Assembly (NCBI GenBank): GCA_964352225.1
Contig: CAYGRM010000002.1
Location: forward strand, 1-64,000
Source: CAJQQY01 sp964352225
GTDB lineage: Bacteria; Bacteroidota; Bacteroidia; Chitinophagales; Saprospiraceae
Direction: 5' to 3'
DNA length: 64,000 nt
A program made the position numbers and the translations under genes. A model generated the notes under the pieces. The model was not told the origin of the DNA. It did no database searches and saw nothing but the letters and a program-made list of their open reading frames with translations. Numbering within the stretch: position 1 is the first letter of the stretch; the number at the start of each line of letters is the position of its first letter. This document shows positions 1 through 9,203 of the stretch, in pieces.

Positions 1-36
1 GTCTCGTCTCCATCGCTGACGGGGGCTGGGAGATAG
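1..36. other. GC-rich window edge, possible assembly artefact
   Basis: The first ~36 bases are conspicuously G/C-rich compared with the AT-rich sequence that follows. They begin GTCTCGT and contain GGGGGCTGGGAGAT, which loosely resembles a sequencing adapter tail. No reading frame or hairpin explains them. I suspect a contig-end artefact, but it could be real sequence. Confidence 0.3.
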
Positions 37-100
37 ATTTACAATTTTGATTTTCCATGAATTTATTTTTGATCAATTTCTATTTTCGTTTTTACCAAAA

Positions 101-143
101 TAAAAACGAGCCAACGAATGTATAAATTACTTTCGTCAGCTCG
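101..143 (-). terminator. Rho-independent terminator of dnaJ
   Basis: An inverted repeat pairs CGAGC..ACGAA (107-118) with TTCGT..GCTCG (132-143), with a two-base internal mismatch. Read on the minus strand it is followed by a T-rich tract. It lies about 40 bp past the dnaJ stop codon, as expected for the end of a grpE-dnaJ transcript. Confidence 0.6.
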
Positions 144-181
144 CTATTTTTTTATAAAAAATCTAAAACCTGAATTTCAGA

Positions 182-1354
182 TTAATTAAAATAATCTTTC
201 ATTCTATCGAAAAACCCTTTTTCAGATTTCCCTGGAAGAGGATCGAAGTTTTTGCTATCTCTCATTTTTTCTAATAATTGTCTATCATCATCAGAAAGCG
301 TTTTTGGTGTCCAAATATTGACATGAATCAATTGGTCACCTACACCATAAGTTTGCACACCAGGTAATCCTTTTCCTCTTAATCTAAACATTTTACCTGC
401 TTGCGTTCCTGCTGGAATTTTGATTTTTGCATTTTTTCCAGTTTCAATAGTTGGTACTTCAATTGAGGTTCCCAAAGCTGCATCTGCAAAATTCAAGTAC
501 AATTCATAGATTACATTTTGACCATCTCGCTGCAAACTTTCATGTGGAATCTCTTCGATGCTCACCAATAAATCTCCATTTGCACCTCCTTTAGCTCCTG
601 CATTTCCTTTGCCCCTCATCGACAACTGCATGCCTTCACCTACTCCTGCTGGAATTTCAATTTCTATGGTTTCTTCGCCATTTGTTTTTCCGACTCCACT
701 ACACGTTCCACATTTTGCAGTAATCTGCTGTCCTGACCCTGCGCAAGTTGGACAAGCAACAGTCGTTTGCATTTGACCTAAGAAAGTACTCTTCACTTGA
801 CGTACATAACCTGATCCTCGACAAGTTCCACAAGTGGTAACTGAACGAGCATCTTTTGCTCCACTTCCGCTACAAGTTTTACAAGTAATTTGCTTCTTGA
901 CTTTGATTTTTTTAGTGACACCATTTGCGATGTCTTCCAAAGTCAATTTTACTTTAATTCGAAGGTTACTTCCTCTTTGCCCCTGAGCACGTCGGCCACC
1001 ACCTCCACCTCCTCCCCCGAAGAAGGATTCAAAAGGGCTTCCACCATCACCAAAAATATCTCCAAACTGAGAAAAAATATCTTCCATTGTCATACCTCCA
1101 CGGCCTCCTCCACCAAAACCACCTTGCTGCCCCATTCCTGCGTGACCAAATCTATCGTACCGAGCTTTTTTATCTCCATCACTCAACACTTCGTACGCCT
1201 CTGCCGCTTCTTTAAATTTCTCTTCCGCTTCTTTATCGTCTGGATTTCTATCCGGATGATACTTCATTGCAATCTTCCGGTAAGCTTTTTTGATGGTCGA
1301 TTCATCTGCTGATTTCGACACACCTAAAACTTCATAATAATCTCTTTTTGCCAT
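182..1354 (-). CDS. dnaJ: Chaperone protein DnaJ (Hsp40)
   Basis: This is the Hsp40 co-chaperone that delivers unfolded substrates to DnaK and stimulates its ATPase. The N-terminal J domain (about residues 1-70) carries HPD at 33-35. A Gly/Phe-rich linker follows (about 75-125, with a run of eight Gly). Four CxxCxGxG-type zinc-binding repeats start at C158, C175, C201 and C215, followed by the C-terminal substrate-binding domains. The 390-residue length is normal for full-length DnaJ. I start at the ATG encoding [11 protein letters not shown] because family members begin there; an in-frame start three codons upstream is possible. grpE lies 138 bp upstream on the same strand, the usual Bacteroidota pairing. 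dnaK is not in the window. Confidence 0.97.
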   Translation of the reverse strand: MAKRDYYEVLGVSKSADESTIKKAYRKIAMKYHPDRNPDDKEAEEKFKEAAEAYEVLSDGDKKARYDRFGHAGMGQQGGFGGGGRGGMTMEDIFSQFGDIFGDGGSPFESFFGGGGGGGGRRAQGQRGSNLRIKVKLTLEDIANGVTKKIKVKKQITCKTCSGSGAKDARSVTTCGTCRGSGYVRQVKSTFLGQMQTTVACPTCAGSGQQITAKCGTCSGVGKTNGEETIEIEIPAGVGEGMQLSMRGKGNAGAKGGANGDLLVSIEEIPHESLQRDGQNVIYELYLNFADAALGTSIEVPTIETGKNAKIKIPAGTQAGKMFRLRGKGLPGVQTYGVGDQLIHVNIWTPKTLSDDDRQLLEKMRDSKNFDPLPGKSEKGFFDRMKDYFN

Positions 1355-1492
1355 GTTTACCATTTTCTGCCGCCTATTTTAATTTTTTAGAAAAAAATAA
1401 TCAACAATAATTTGTGTTTAAAAAAATGTAAGGTGTTGGGTAATGGATTTTCACAATTGAACTTCATCCATAATTATCTTAAATTCAGAACC

Positions 1493-2089
1493 TTACTTCC
1501 CGACCACAACTTTCGCATAACGCAAAATTGCATCTTTCAAATAATACCCTCTCTCCACAGTATCTATTACTTTTCCTTTCATGTCTTCAGATGGAGCTGG
1601 AATTTCAGTAATTGCTTCATGCAATTCTGGATCAAATTCTTCTCCATTTGAGTCCATTGGCTTCATTCCTTTTTGTTGTAAAGTGGTGAACAGTTTATTG
1701 TAAACCATCATTACTCCTTCACTAAATGGTTCTACATTATTTTCGTCCTCTGCATTTTTTTTCGCTCTGTCAAAATCGTCCAAAACTGGCAATAAAGCTG
1801 ACAAGGTGTCCCTATTGGCAGTTCCCATCATATTCAATTTTTCTTTGACTGTTCGTCGTTTGTAATTGTCGAACTCTGCAGCGAGGCGCAAATATTTATC
1901 TTTTAACTCCGCAATTTGAGAATCTTTGTCATTCTCTTCAGTTGATTCTTCTTGCAAATCCTCATTCTCTATTCCATTTTCAGCTTTTCCCTCTCCATTT
2001 TCAAGGATTTGGTCTTCTAATGCTTCAACCTGATCTTTTTCAGAAGATTTTCCTTTTTTGCTCATTATATCTCTGATTTTATTTATCAT
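1493..2089 (-). CDS. grpE: Nucleotide exchange factor GrpE
   Basis: GrpE promotes ADP release from DnaK and completes the DnaK-DnaJ-GrpE cycle. The 198-residue protein has a highly acidic, Glu/Asn-rich disordered N-terminus (about 15-55), a long helix/coiled coil (about 58-100) and the C-terminal beta domain, which has the family ending GYYLKDAILRYAKVVVGK. A second Met at residue 9 (MSKKGKSS) could be the true start. It lies upstream of dnaJ on the same strand, probably in one operon. I saw no CIRCE or other heat-shock operator upstream. Confidence 0.95.
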   Translation of the reverse strand: MINKIRDIMSKKGKSSEKDQVEALEDQILENGEGKAENGIENEDLQEESTEENDKDSQIAELKDKYLRLAAEFDNYKRRTVKEKLNMMGTANRDTLSALLPVLDDFDRAKKNAEDENNVEPFSEGVMMVYNKLFTTLQQKGMKPMDSNGEEFDPELHEAITEIPAPSEDMKGKVIDTVERGYYLKDAILRYAKVVVGK

Positions 2090-2229
2090 TTATTTTAAAT
2101 AATTAATACACGTTATTTTGGCATAGTAACATCAAAACCTCTGCCATTGGGTGTTTTAGGTCATTTTGGCAGTTCGTAGTACAGCCTACTATGAGTCATT
2201 TTTATGGTGATTTTTTCTTTTGGTTGGGC

Positions 2230-2242
2230 GACTTGGAAAGTC
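2230..2242. repeat. Short palindrome GACTT-GGA-AAGTC
   Basis: A 5-bp-arm hairpin (GACTTGGAAAGTC) lies in the ~200 bp upstream of grpE. It matches the core of other short intergenic palindromes at 19193, 34044, 34078 and 50263. It may be a member of a REP-like family; the short arms make it individually weak. Confidence 0.35.
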
Positions 2243-2287
2243 TTTGAACGGAGAACTACTCGGAGAATCGCCTAACGGAGCGCAAAA

Positions 2288-2767
2288 TTACGCTTTTTTT
2301 AATATTTCTTTCCATTTTCCGTTCTCTGCTATTTCTTTAATTGTTTGATTTCGTTTCACGAGAAGTTGCGTCATATATTTTTCCAAAATTAGGTGATTGA
2401 AAAGTTTCCCCAACCATCCAAAAGGTGACTCAAAATCGAAAACATCTTGCATTTCCGTTTCTCCATTTTTTTCTAAAAATATATGATCGTGAGTGAATTT
2501 CCGAAATGCTCCTCTGGTCATTTCATCTCGAAATGAATTAGGATAATCAAAGTGTGATATTTTAGCTGTTAACTTTTGTTTGATCCCAAAATGAGTTGCT
2601 TGCCAAGTGACCTCTTCGTGAATTTCGATGAGTCCTTCTGTTCTTCCTGCAATGGCTTTTTCATTAGTTTGTTGCATTGAAACCTGGTGCAAATCAATAC
2701 TGCGGGAGAGATCGAAACAGATTTCTTTTGCTGCTTTTATTTTTGTTGAAATTTGAATAATTGGCAT
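2288..2767 (-). CDS. SRPBCC (START-like) family protein
   Basis: This 159-residue protein has the look of the SRPBCC/Bet v1-like ligand-binding fold. It opens with a beta strand (MPIIQISTKIKA) and a short helix with the family-like stretch EICFDLSRSIDLHQVSM. Antiparallel strands with EEVTWQATHFGIKQKLTAKI follow, and then a long C-terminal helix ending KEILKKA. Family members bind hydrophobic ligands; the ligand here is unknown. A near relative is the polyketide-cyclase/YfiT-like group called 'SRPBCC family protein' in Bacteroidota. It lies 52 bp downstream of the MMPL exporter on the same strand, so the two may be co-transcribed. Confidence 0.75.
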   Translation of the reverse strand: MPIIQISTKIKAAKEICFDLSRSIDLHQVSMQQTNEKAIAGRTEGLIEIHEEVTWQATHFGIKQKLTAKISHFDYPNSFRDEMTRGAFRKFTHDHIFLEKNGETEMQDVFDFESPFGWLGKLFNHLILEKYMTQLLVKRNQTIKEIAENGKWKEILKKA

Positions 2768-2819
2768 TGTAGCTATGATTTAAAATAATCACCAAACGCT
2801 AAAAACCTCCTTCCTCATT

Positions 2820-5165
2820 TTAATCTATCAAACTTAATTCTTTCTTTTCTACAACTTTTTTTTCATCATTAGGATATAACCATCTGATCAAAATTGGAAT
2901 CAATAATAAATCTCCAACTAACGCACTTACTAAGGTTACACTAATCAATAATCCCACTACTACACTTGGAGGATGAATAGAAAAAAGCAACACTAAAAAT
3001 CCAAAAAATAAAATCAACGTAGTCAAACAAATTGCTTTTCCTGTTTCTAAGAAAGTAATATGTAAAGATTCTTCTGTACTTAGTCCTTTATTTTTAGCTA
3101 GTTTAAATTTACTTAAAAAGTGAATGGTATCGTCCACCGCAATTCCAAAAACGACTGCGAAAATTATCGAAATCCCTGCCTCTAATTCAATTCCTAAAAA
3201 CCCTAACAATGCTCCTGCAAGAAGTAGCGGAACCAAATTTGGGATTAATGAAATTATCAGCATTCGCCAATTTTGAAATAAAAAGGCCATTAGCAAACTC
3301 ACCATCAAAACTGCTCCTCCCAATCCTTGCAGCAAACTTGTTCGAACATATTCAGAATTTTTATCCAAAATCAAACCTGTTCCAGTTTGCTTTACTTGAA
3401 TGATAGTGGAGTCCACATTTTCATCAATCCAAGTGTCTAAATCATCGGTAATCGCAGCAATCTTATCTCTACCTACATCCAACATGTTAGTAGCAATTCG
3501 TGCTTTTTTATTATCTCTACTGGTGAAGATTTTTGTGGAGGCTTGAGGGATTTTTTCCGCCGCTTTTTGATATTTTAAAAATTGTGCCTTAGTCTCTGGA
3601 ATTTTATAGGCCTCTTTTTTATTGCCTTTGTACATTCGGTTTAAACTTTTATACGCGGAAGTAACAGAGGTAGTTGACCGAAGTTCTGGAATAGTACTAA
3701 TCTTTTTTTCGATCTTATCCATCTCTTGTAGCACTTCAAAATCAGAAGCTAGATAATCTCCTTGAGCAAAAACAGCTAATTCAACCGGACGAAATCCAGC
3801 ATAGTTTTTTTCAAAGAATAAAAAGTCTTCTGTTAATTTTTCGCGAAGGGGAAGATTAGTTTCGATTCTATAATCAGTCGTAATCAGACTAATTCCCCAA
3901 GCACATAACAATATACTTACGAATGCTCCTACTGCTATCTTATTACCATTGTTTTTTGTAAAAAGGTAAGTCTGATTCATCAATTTCCCCCAAAAGGCTT
4001 CCCCTTTTCCAAGTTTGATTAATTGCTTTTCATCATACATCGACAGTAAAGCTGTTGTAAAAAAGATAACGGTGATGTACGCCACCATCACGCCCATTGC
4101 CGCATTCCAACCAAATTCTTTAATCGGAACCACTTTACTTGTAGAAAGGGCTGCGAAACCAATTGCAGTTGTAACTGATGTCAATAGCGTAGCCAAACCA
4201 ATTTCCTTAACCGTTACACTAAGCGCATCTTTTTTGGAAAAACCTTTTTTGAGTTCATCAATATATTTGGACATAATATGGACTACATCGGAAGTTCCAA
4301 CGATCACCATCAATACTGGATAAAGCGCCGCCATAGCATTCAAAGGACGCCCCAAAGCTCCAAGTAATCCAAAAAACAAAATCAACCCTGCTCCAATCGA
4401 CGTTAATGAGATCAATACTCCTGGTACTTTTCTAAAAATCCAAAGCATCACCAACGCCACCAAAAATGCAGAAATAATTGTCGAAACAATAATCTCTCTT
4501 TGTTGCATTTCTGCCATCTCTTTTTGGAAATTAGCAGCACCTAGAAAATGATAATTTTCAAAATTATATGAGCGAACTAAATTATCTAGTGCAGGCATCA
4601 ATATTTTGGATTCATCAACGGAAACGGATGCCTGAGTTTTCAAGGAAACGACCATCGATTTTCCATCTTTTGAAATCAATGAATTAACGAAGCGCTCATC
4701 TTCTAAGATCCTTTTTTTATCTCGTTCATAATAATCAGGATTATCAATATGAATAGCAGGAGTCGAGGTTATCCCAAAAGGTGTTTTGAGGGGATAAGAG
4801 ACTTTCGTCAATGAAAAACTTTCTTCAATATATTTTAAGTCCCTCGCCTTTAAGGTCAAGTCATGAAAATCTTCTAAGAACTTTTCTTCAAAGACTCCAT
4901 CCTTCCTTTCAACAGCTACTAAAAGAAAATTCACATCCGTCTCAAACTCCTTTATAAAGTCTTGAAAAAAGGCTAGATCCTCATCTCCTTCGGGAAAAAA
5001 TTGTTCGAGATAAAAAGTAAATCTTAACTGTGTAGCAAAATAAAGACTTGCTAAAATAAGTCCTGAAAAGATTAATAATATTGTTCGTCGAGTAATGGTA
5101 TTCATAAAAAAGAATTCATGTTCGTTTCTAAATTTGCTGAGCCAAATACGTAATAAAAAAAACAA
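2820..5165 (-). CDS. MMPL/RND-family exporter (SSD-type permease)
   Basis: This 781-residue inner-membrane protein belongs to the RND superfamily exporters (MMPL/HpnN-like). Two homologous halves each start with one TM helix (about residues 25-45 and 410-430), then a soluble periplasmic domain, then five clustered TM helices. Family signatures are visible in both halves: VGTSDVVHIMSKYIDELKKG in the first and VFGIAVDDTIHFLSKFK in the second, the usual proton-relay region. Such proteins move lipids or hydrophobic compounds using the proton gradient. No membrane fusion protein or outer membrane factor is adjacent, so the substrate is undetermined. An alternative start is the internal Met about 21 codons downstream. 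Confidence 0.88.
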   Translation of the reverse strand: MFFLLRIWLSKFRNEHEFFFMNTITRRTILLIFSGLILASLYFATQLRFTFYLEQFFPEGDEDLAFFQDFIKEFETDVNFLLVAVERKDGVFEEKFLEDFHDLTLKARDLKYIEESFSLTKVSYPLKTPFGITSTPAIHIDNPDYYERDKKRILEDERFVNSLISKDGKSMVVSLKTQASVSVDESKILMPALDNLVRSYNFENYHFLGAANFQKEMAEMQQREIIVSTIISAFLVALVMLWIFRKVPGVLISLTSIGAGLILFFGLLGALGRPLNAMAALYPVLMVIVGTSDVVHIMSKYIDELKKGFSKKDALSVTVKEIGLATLLTSVTTAIGFAALSTSKVVPIKEFGWNAAMGVMVAYITVIFFTTALLSMYDEKQLIKLGKGEAFWGKLMNQTYLFTKNNGNKIAVGAFVSILLCAWGISLITTDYRIETNLPLREKLTEDFLFFEKNYAGFRPVELAVFAQGDYLASDFEVLQEMDKIEKKISTIPELRSTTSVTSAYKSLNRMYKGNKKEAYKIPETKAQFLKYQKAAEKIPQASTKIFTSRDNKKARIATNMLDVGRDKIAAITDDLDTWIDENVDSTIIQVKQTGTGLILDKNSEYVRTSLLQGLGGAVLMVSLLMAFLFQNWRMLIISLIPNLVPLLLAGALLGFLGIELEAGISIIFAVVFGIAVDDTIHFLSKFKLAKNKGLSTEESLHITFLETGKAICLTTLILFFGFLVLLFSIHPPSVVVGLLISVTLVSALVGDLLLIPILIRWLYPNDEKKVVEKKELSLID

Positions 5166-5338
5166 GGAATAGTTTTTCTAAAACACCTTTTTTATTCTAA
5201 AAAGAACAAATATCAATTGTATTTGATGTTTTATAACACTAAAATTACAAAAGTAAAATGTCTGTAACCTATTATTAAAATTTTCAATTCTATTTTGTAC
5301 CTTAACCTTCTGATTATCAACGACAAACTAACATTATT

Positions 5339-6451
5339 ATGATACTTAATATACTTTCCAATTTTACAGATTTATCTTTTTTAAGCCGGATTCTAATTGT
5401 TGTCATCGTAAGTGGTTTCATGCCTTTGACTGCGATGAGTTTTTTTTGGTTTATGCGTCAAAAAAAACAACAAGATTTTGAAAAGAATCTCCGGGAGATG
5501 GGAATTTCCTCCAGTCGAAGAGTTCAAGACACGTATTCTTTTTCAAATTATTTTTTGCCAGTCTCTTTTGCGTTTTTGATTTGTTTGTTAGCAAGTGCAT
5601 TTTTTGTTTTTACCGAAGACTTTGCAGAGAACTTGAAAGATAGTTTATTGCTTACAGGGAATGCTTATGGAAGCGGCGACAATTCTCTGATCATCAACCA
5701 AAGTTTAGTTGTTTTGGGTTTTGCCTTTTTTGGGTCATTCATTTGGTCTGCACAGCAAATCATCCGAAGGTTGATTGCTTATGATTTGTCTCCAAGTGTT
5801 TATTATAGTGCTGGAGTTCGAATTATCTTAGCTTGTTTAGTTGCTTTAGTTTTCTCCTTTTTGCTAGGAAAAACGAGTACTTTCCAATTGGATACTTCGA
5901 TTGCAGTAATTGCATTTTTGACCGGAATGTTTCCTCAGCGAATTTTGAGTTCGATGGTTAACTTTTATAAAGATTGGCTCAACCCAGACGAATTGAATAC
6001 CGATACCTTATCACTTTACAAAATCGAAGGAATGAGTCTAGGACACAAAGAAAGATTAGAAGAAGTTGGTATTGATAATGCTCAAAATTTAGCAACAGCA
6101 AGTTTGACAAGACTGCTCATCGAAACACCTTACGAAGCTCGTCAAATTTTGGATTGGATCGGCCAAGCCAAACTAGTTTGCTATGCAAAAAACGATGTGG
6201 ACAAGTTACGTAGCGTAGGGATTCGATCTATTTTTGATTTTAAAAAAGGAAATAAGTCCAGAGTAGCACTTCGTGAAATTTCAGATTCGATAGGAATAGT
6301 CTCTCCATTATTAGAAGTCATTGCAGAGCAAGTAGAAGCGGATAAGGGCATTGATAATTTGTATAAATTTCATGTCAATGTGGATGATCCCAATCAAGAC
6401 ATTTCCTTAGAGGAAATTAATTCGAATGCTGATGAAGATGCTGTTGGGTGA
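5339..6451 (+). CDS. Membrane protein with C-terminal HhH-like (DUF4332-like) repeats
   Basis: I do not recognise a named family. The N-terminal ~200 residues hold about five hydrophobic segments: near 15-40, 73-92, 118-142, 155-175 and 184-200. The remaining ~165 residues are soluble and contain two units resembling helix-hairpin-helix/DUF4332 repeats. The first is IEGMSLGHKERLEEVGIDNA with following residues, and the second is centred on DVDKLRSVGIRSIFDF. HhH-type units usually bind nucleic acid or mediate protein contacts; membrane anchoring of such a domain is unusual. The gene stands alone: it diverges from the MMPL gene and is followed by a long inverted repeat. The function is unknown. 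Confidence 0.75.
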   Translation: MILNILSNFTDLSFLSRILIVVIVSGFMPLTAMSFFWFMRQKKQQDFEKNLREMGISSSRRVQDTYSFSNYFLPVSFAFLICLLASAFFVFTEDFAENLKDSLLLTGNAYGSGDNSLIINQSLVVLGFAFFGSFIWSAQQIIRRLIAYDLSPSVYYSAGVRIILACLVALVFSFLLGKTSTFQLDTSIAVIAFLTGMFPQRILSSMVNFYKDWLNPDELNTDTLSLYKIEGMSLGHKERLEEVGIDNAQNLATASLTRLLIETPYEARQILDWIGQAKLVCYAKNDVDKLRSVGIRSIFDFKKGNKSRVALREISDSIGIVSPLLEVIAEQVEADKGIDNLYKFHVNVDDPNQDISLEEINSNADEDAVG

Positions 6452-6452
6452 T

Positions 6453-6572
6453 CTTGGGGAATATCGAATACGGATTTGAGAAGTTTGACTATATTTCTCA
6501 TAGCTTTCTTTAGTAGAGTTGGTCAAACTTCTCAAATTATAAATCCTTATTCTTAAATCGATATTCCCAAAA
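6453..6572. repeat. Long imperfect intergenic inverted repeat
   Basis: The left arm (6453-6489) starts two bases after the stop codon of the preceding gene. It pairs with 6522-6571 in three blocks: GGGAATATCGA, GGATTT and GAGAAGTTTGAC, with two small indels between blocks. The ~32-base loop is unpaired. It may act as a transcription terminator or be a dispersed palindromic element. Confidence 0.7.
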
Positions 6573-6647
6573 TATATAACTTCTTTCCTCTTTTTCTCGT
6601 TTAAAAAACTGTGGCATTCTTAATTTAGTAAAATGCAAGATTAAAAA

Positions 6648-7760
6648 ATGAGAATTTTTTCACTTATACTGCTTTCCCTGATTTGGAGTGCAACTCTTAT
6701 AGCACAAGCTCCTGCTATGAAAAAAAGTGAAAACATTGTTCCTAATCCTAGTTTTGAAAAATATTCGAGTACTCCGATTGGATGGTTTTACAAAGGAAAA
6801 CATTTTACTGATGTGATGAAATATTGGAGTTCAGCAACGGGATCATCTCCTGATGTTTTTGGTTCCAGAATTCGAGTTCCTGCACATTGGGCGGCCAAAG
6901 GTTTTGGTCTCCAAAAACCAAGAACGGGAGAGTCGATGGTCGGGATCACCGTTTTTGGATGTGAAGATGGAAAACCTCATTGTAGAGAGTATATTCAAAT
7001 CCAACTGAGGGAACCATTGATTATTGGCCAAAATTATTCAGTTGAATTTTACACCAGCCATTTGCCTCGTTCCATTCAAGTAAATAATCTCGGGATGTTT
7101 TTTTCTACAAAAAAATATGATGAGATTTTAGATATTCCAATTAAAGAGACTCCTCAGTTTTTTTCTAAAAATATTATAAAAGCAGGACACGGAGAGTGGG
7201 CAAAAGTTAATGGAGAATTTCAAGCAGAAACGGATGCAGAGTTTCTAATCATCGGAAATTTCTTTCCCGATAGTTTGACCACCACTAATATCACAAATCC
7301 TAATTCTCTAAAGTATGGCTACTATTATATTGATGATATTTTAGTCAAAAAAGAACCACCATTTTTAGATGTTCCCGAAGAGAATAAAATCTCAACTTGG
7401 GAACCTATCCAAGAAGGAAAAATTATCCGACTTGAAAATATCTTTTTTGATATTGATGAGGCTGAGCTATTGCCACATTCTCATATCGAATTACAAAAAC
7501 TATTAAACCTTCTCCAAACTTATCCAGATATGATTATCGAAATAAGTGGCCATACAGACATTGATGGAGATGACAAATACAACTTGCAATTATCAACCCG
7601 TAGAGCAAAGGCAGTAGTCGAATATTTAATTTCAGAAGGCATCTCTCCTCACCGTACATTGTACAATGGATACGGAAGTTCTAAACCCATAGCAGAAAAT
7701 CATACTGCTCTAGGAAAGCAGTTAAATAGGCGTGTTGAATTTTTAATTTTAAAAAAATGA
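6648..7760 (+). CDS. OmpA-family outer membrane / peptidoglycan-binding protein
   Basis: A signal peptide (MRIFSLILLSLIWSATLIAQ) is followed by a ~230-residue domain. That domain begins IVPNPSFEKY, a start typical of Bacteroidota carbohydrate-binding-like jelly-roll modules that precede OmpA domains. The C-terminal OmpA domain (about 265-370) shows FFDIDEAELLP, ISGHTDIDGDDKYNLQLS, RRAKAVVEYL and the closing NRRVEF. These contain the Asp and Arg that bind meso-diaminopimelate in peptidoglycan. It is therefore predicted to tether the outer membrane to the wall. The length is 370 residues. The gene sits alone between two intergenic stretches. Confidence 0.9.
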   Translation: MRIFSLILLSLIWSATLIAQAPAMKKSENIVPNPSFEKYSSTPIGWFYKGKHFTDVMKYWSSATGSSPDVFGSRIRVPAHWAAKGFGLQKPRTGESMVGITVFGCEDGKPHCREYIQIQLREPLIIGQNYSVEFYTSHLPRSIQVNNLGMFFSTKKYDEILDIPIKETPQFFSKNIIKAGHGEWAKVNGEFQAETDAEFLIIGNFFPDSLTTTNITNPNSLKYGYYYIDDILVKKEPPFLDVPEENKISTWEPIQEGKIIRLENIFFDIDEAELLPHSHIELQKLLNLLQTYPDMIIEISGHTDIDGDDKYNLQLSTRRAKAVVEYLISEGISPHRTLYNGYGSSKPIAENHTALGKQLNRRVEFLILKK

Positions 7761-7904
7761 AATTCTACGTTATATTTGTATTGAATTAAAAATTAACGAA
7801 CCTAAATAAACGACTACTCTTCTTTATTTTCCAACATGTTTAATTGGAATGAAAAACGCGCCTGCGATTTTCAAACAAATTTTTTATTTTTTAATACTTC
7901 AAAT

Positions 7905-8468
7905 ATGAGTGTAAATAAAATCAAAAGTCATTGGAATGAACGTTGGGTAAAAGTAAAAGCGAAAGCTCCTACTAAAAAATGCAACTATTATTTCTCAGAC
8001 TATGGTCGACTGAAAAGTGTCGACAAAATGTCCGGCAATGAAAAATTGCTGAAGGGGTCCCTAATGAAACAAGGATTCATGCAATTAAATTTGAAACTAG
8101 AAGACGGCGTTCGGCAAGGCTTCTATGTTCATCAATTAGTTGCGAATGCCTTTCTAAAAAAAGAAAAAGGTAAAAATATGTTAATTCATATTGATGGCAA
8201 CAAGTTGAACAACTATTGGGAAAATTTAAAACGAGTCGACCGAAAAGGAATGACTGAGCATCAAATTAATCAAGGAGTTTACTTGCACGAAAACAGAAAA
8301 ATGCCTTCTCATGCAAAAATGAATGAGACTAAAGTTCGGCTGCTCAAGAAGAGATTACAAGAAGGAAAGACCAAACGAAAAGTTTTGGCAAAAAGTTTTG
8401 GCATCACAGAAACACAAGTAAGACGAATTGAAAAAGGTGAGAATTGGGGACACGTTACCGTTGATTAA
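7905..8468 (+). CDS. NUMOD4/HNH-like endonuclease-type protein with C-terminal HTH
   Basis: From the ATG at 7905 the protein has 187 residues; a longer in-frame start at 7836 adds 23 residues that look non-conserved. Residues ~10-45 resemble a NUMOD4 motif (ERWVKVK...YYFSDYGRLKSV). Residues ~75-115 resemble an HNH_3 core: VHQLVANAF followed by IHIDGNKLNNYWENLKRV. The C-terminus is basic and looks like a resolvase-type helix-turn-helix (RKVLAKSFGITETQVRRIEKG). Such proteins are free-standing relatives of homing endonucleases and are common in Bacteroidota. The second histidine expected in many HNH cores is not obvious. TATATTTG at 7771-7778 fits a Bacteroidota -7 box. Confidence 0.7.
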   Translation: MSVNKIKSHWNERWVKVKAKAPTKKCNYYFSDYGRLKSVDKMSGNEKLLKGSLMKQGFMQLNLKLEDGVRQGFYVHQLVANAFLKKEKGKNMLIHIDGNKLNNYWENLKRVDRKGMTEHQINQGVYLHENRKMPSHAKMNETKVRLLKKRLQEGKTKRKVLAKSFGITETQVRRIEKGENWGHVTVD

Positions 8469-8570
8469 TTACTTGAAATTATCCCAACAACCTTTATCAT
8501 ATTCAACCCAAACAAAGCATAATAACCTCTTGATTAATATGTTTGTCGAAAACATAAATTAATCTTAATA

Positions 8571-8610
8571 TTGACCTGATGATTTTTTTCATCAGGTCAA
8601 CTTATTTTTA
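8571..8610 (+). terminator. Terminator-like hairpin just upstream of rnhB
   Basis: The perfect 12-bp arms TTGACCTGATGA (8571-8582) and its complement (8589-8600) are followed by CTTATTTTTA. It could end transcription of the HNH-like gene. However, it stops only six bases before the rnhB ATG, so any read-through or upstream rnhB promoter must pass through it. Confidence 0.65.
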
Positions 8611-8615
8611 GACAC

Positions 8616-9203
8616 ATGTTGAAATCTTATTTTAGGAAAAACGAAATTGAAGCTGGATGCGATGAAGCAGGTAGAGGCTGTTTGGCTGGGCCTGTTTTTG
8701 CGGCAGCCGTAATTTTACCAAAAAAGTTCAAACACCCTCTTCTAAATGATTCAAAATTGATGACAGAGAAGCATCGTGAGCTACTTCGACCAATCATCGA
8801 AGAAAAAGCGATTGCTTGGGCCGTAGCACAAGTCGCCCCTTTGGAAATAGATGACGTGAATATTTTAAATGCTTCTTTTTTAGCAATGCATCGAGCTGTG
8901 GATCAATTGGAGGTCACTCCATCTTTATTATTAATTGATGGAAATAGATTTAACGCATATCCAAATATTGCGCATGAATGCATTATAAAAGGGGATAGTA
9001 AATTTCGTTCAATTGCGGCGGCTTCTGTTTTGGCTAAAACTTATCGAGATGATTTTATGAAAAATTTAGCGCAGCAATTTCCTGATTACGGTTGGATTTC
9101 CAATAAAGGTTACCCTACAAAAGCGCACCGAGCTGCAATCAAAATTCACGGAGCGACAAAGCATCATCGAATGACATTTCGATTGTTGGCTGATGAAGAA
9201 TAG
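8616..9203 (+). CDS. rnhB: Ribonuclease HII
   Basis: RNase HII cleaves RNA in RNA/DNA hybrids and starts removal of misincorporated ribonucleotides. The 195-residue protein begins [21 protein letters not shown]. The acidic metal-binding residues are visible as D16, E17, D108 (LLIDGN) and D126 (IKGD), at the positions known for the E. coli enzyme. The downstream motif [13 protein letters not shown] is also present. Its stop codon TAG forms the outer end of a perfect 33-bp inverted repeat shared with the convergent MBL-hydrolase gene. Confidence 0.96.
   Translation: MLKSYFRKNEIEAGCDEAGRGCLAGPVFAAAVILPKKFKHPLLNDSKLMTEKHRELLRPIIEEKAIAWAVAQVAPLEIDDVNILNASFLAMHRAVDQLEVTPSLLLIDGNRFNAYPNIAHECIIKGDSKFRSIAAASVLAKTYRDDFMKNLAQQFPDYGWISNKGYPTKAHRAAIKIHGATKHHRMTFRLLADEE

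Noticed and set aside
890..1312. Plus-strand ORFs over dnaJ
   Set aside because: They are antisense shadows of the Gly-rich and zinc regions of dnaJ.
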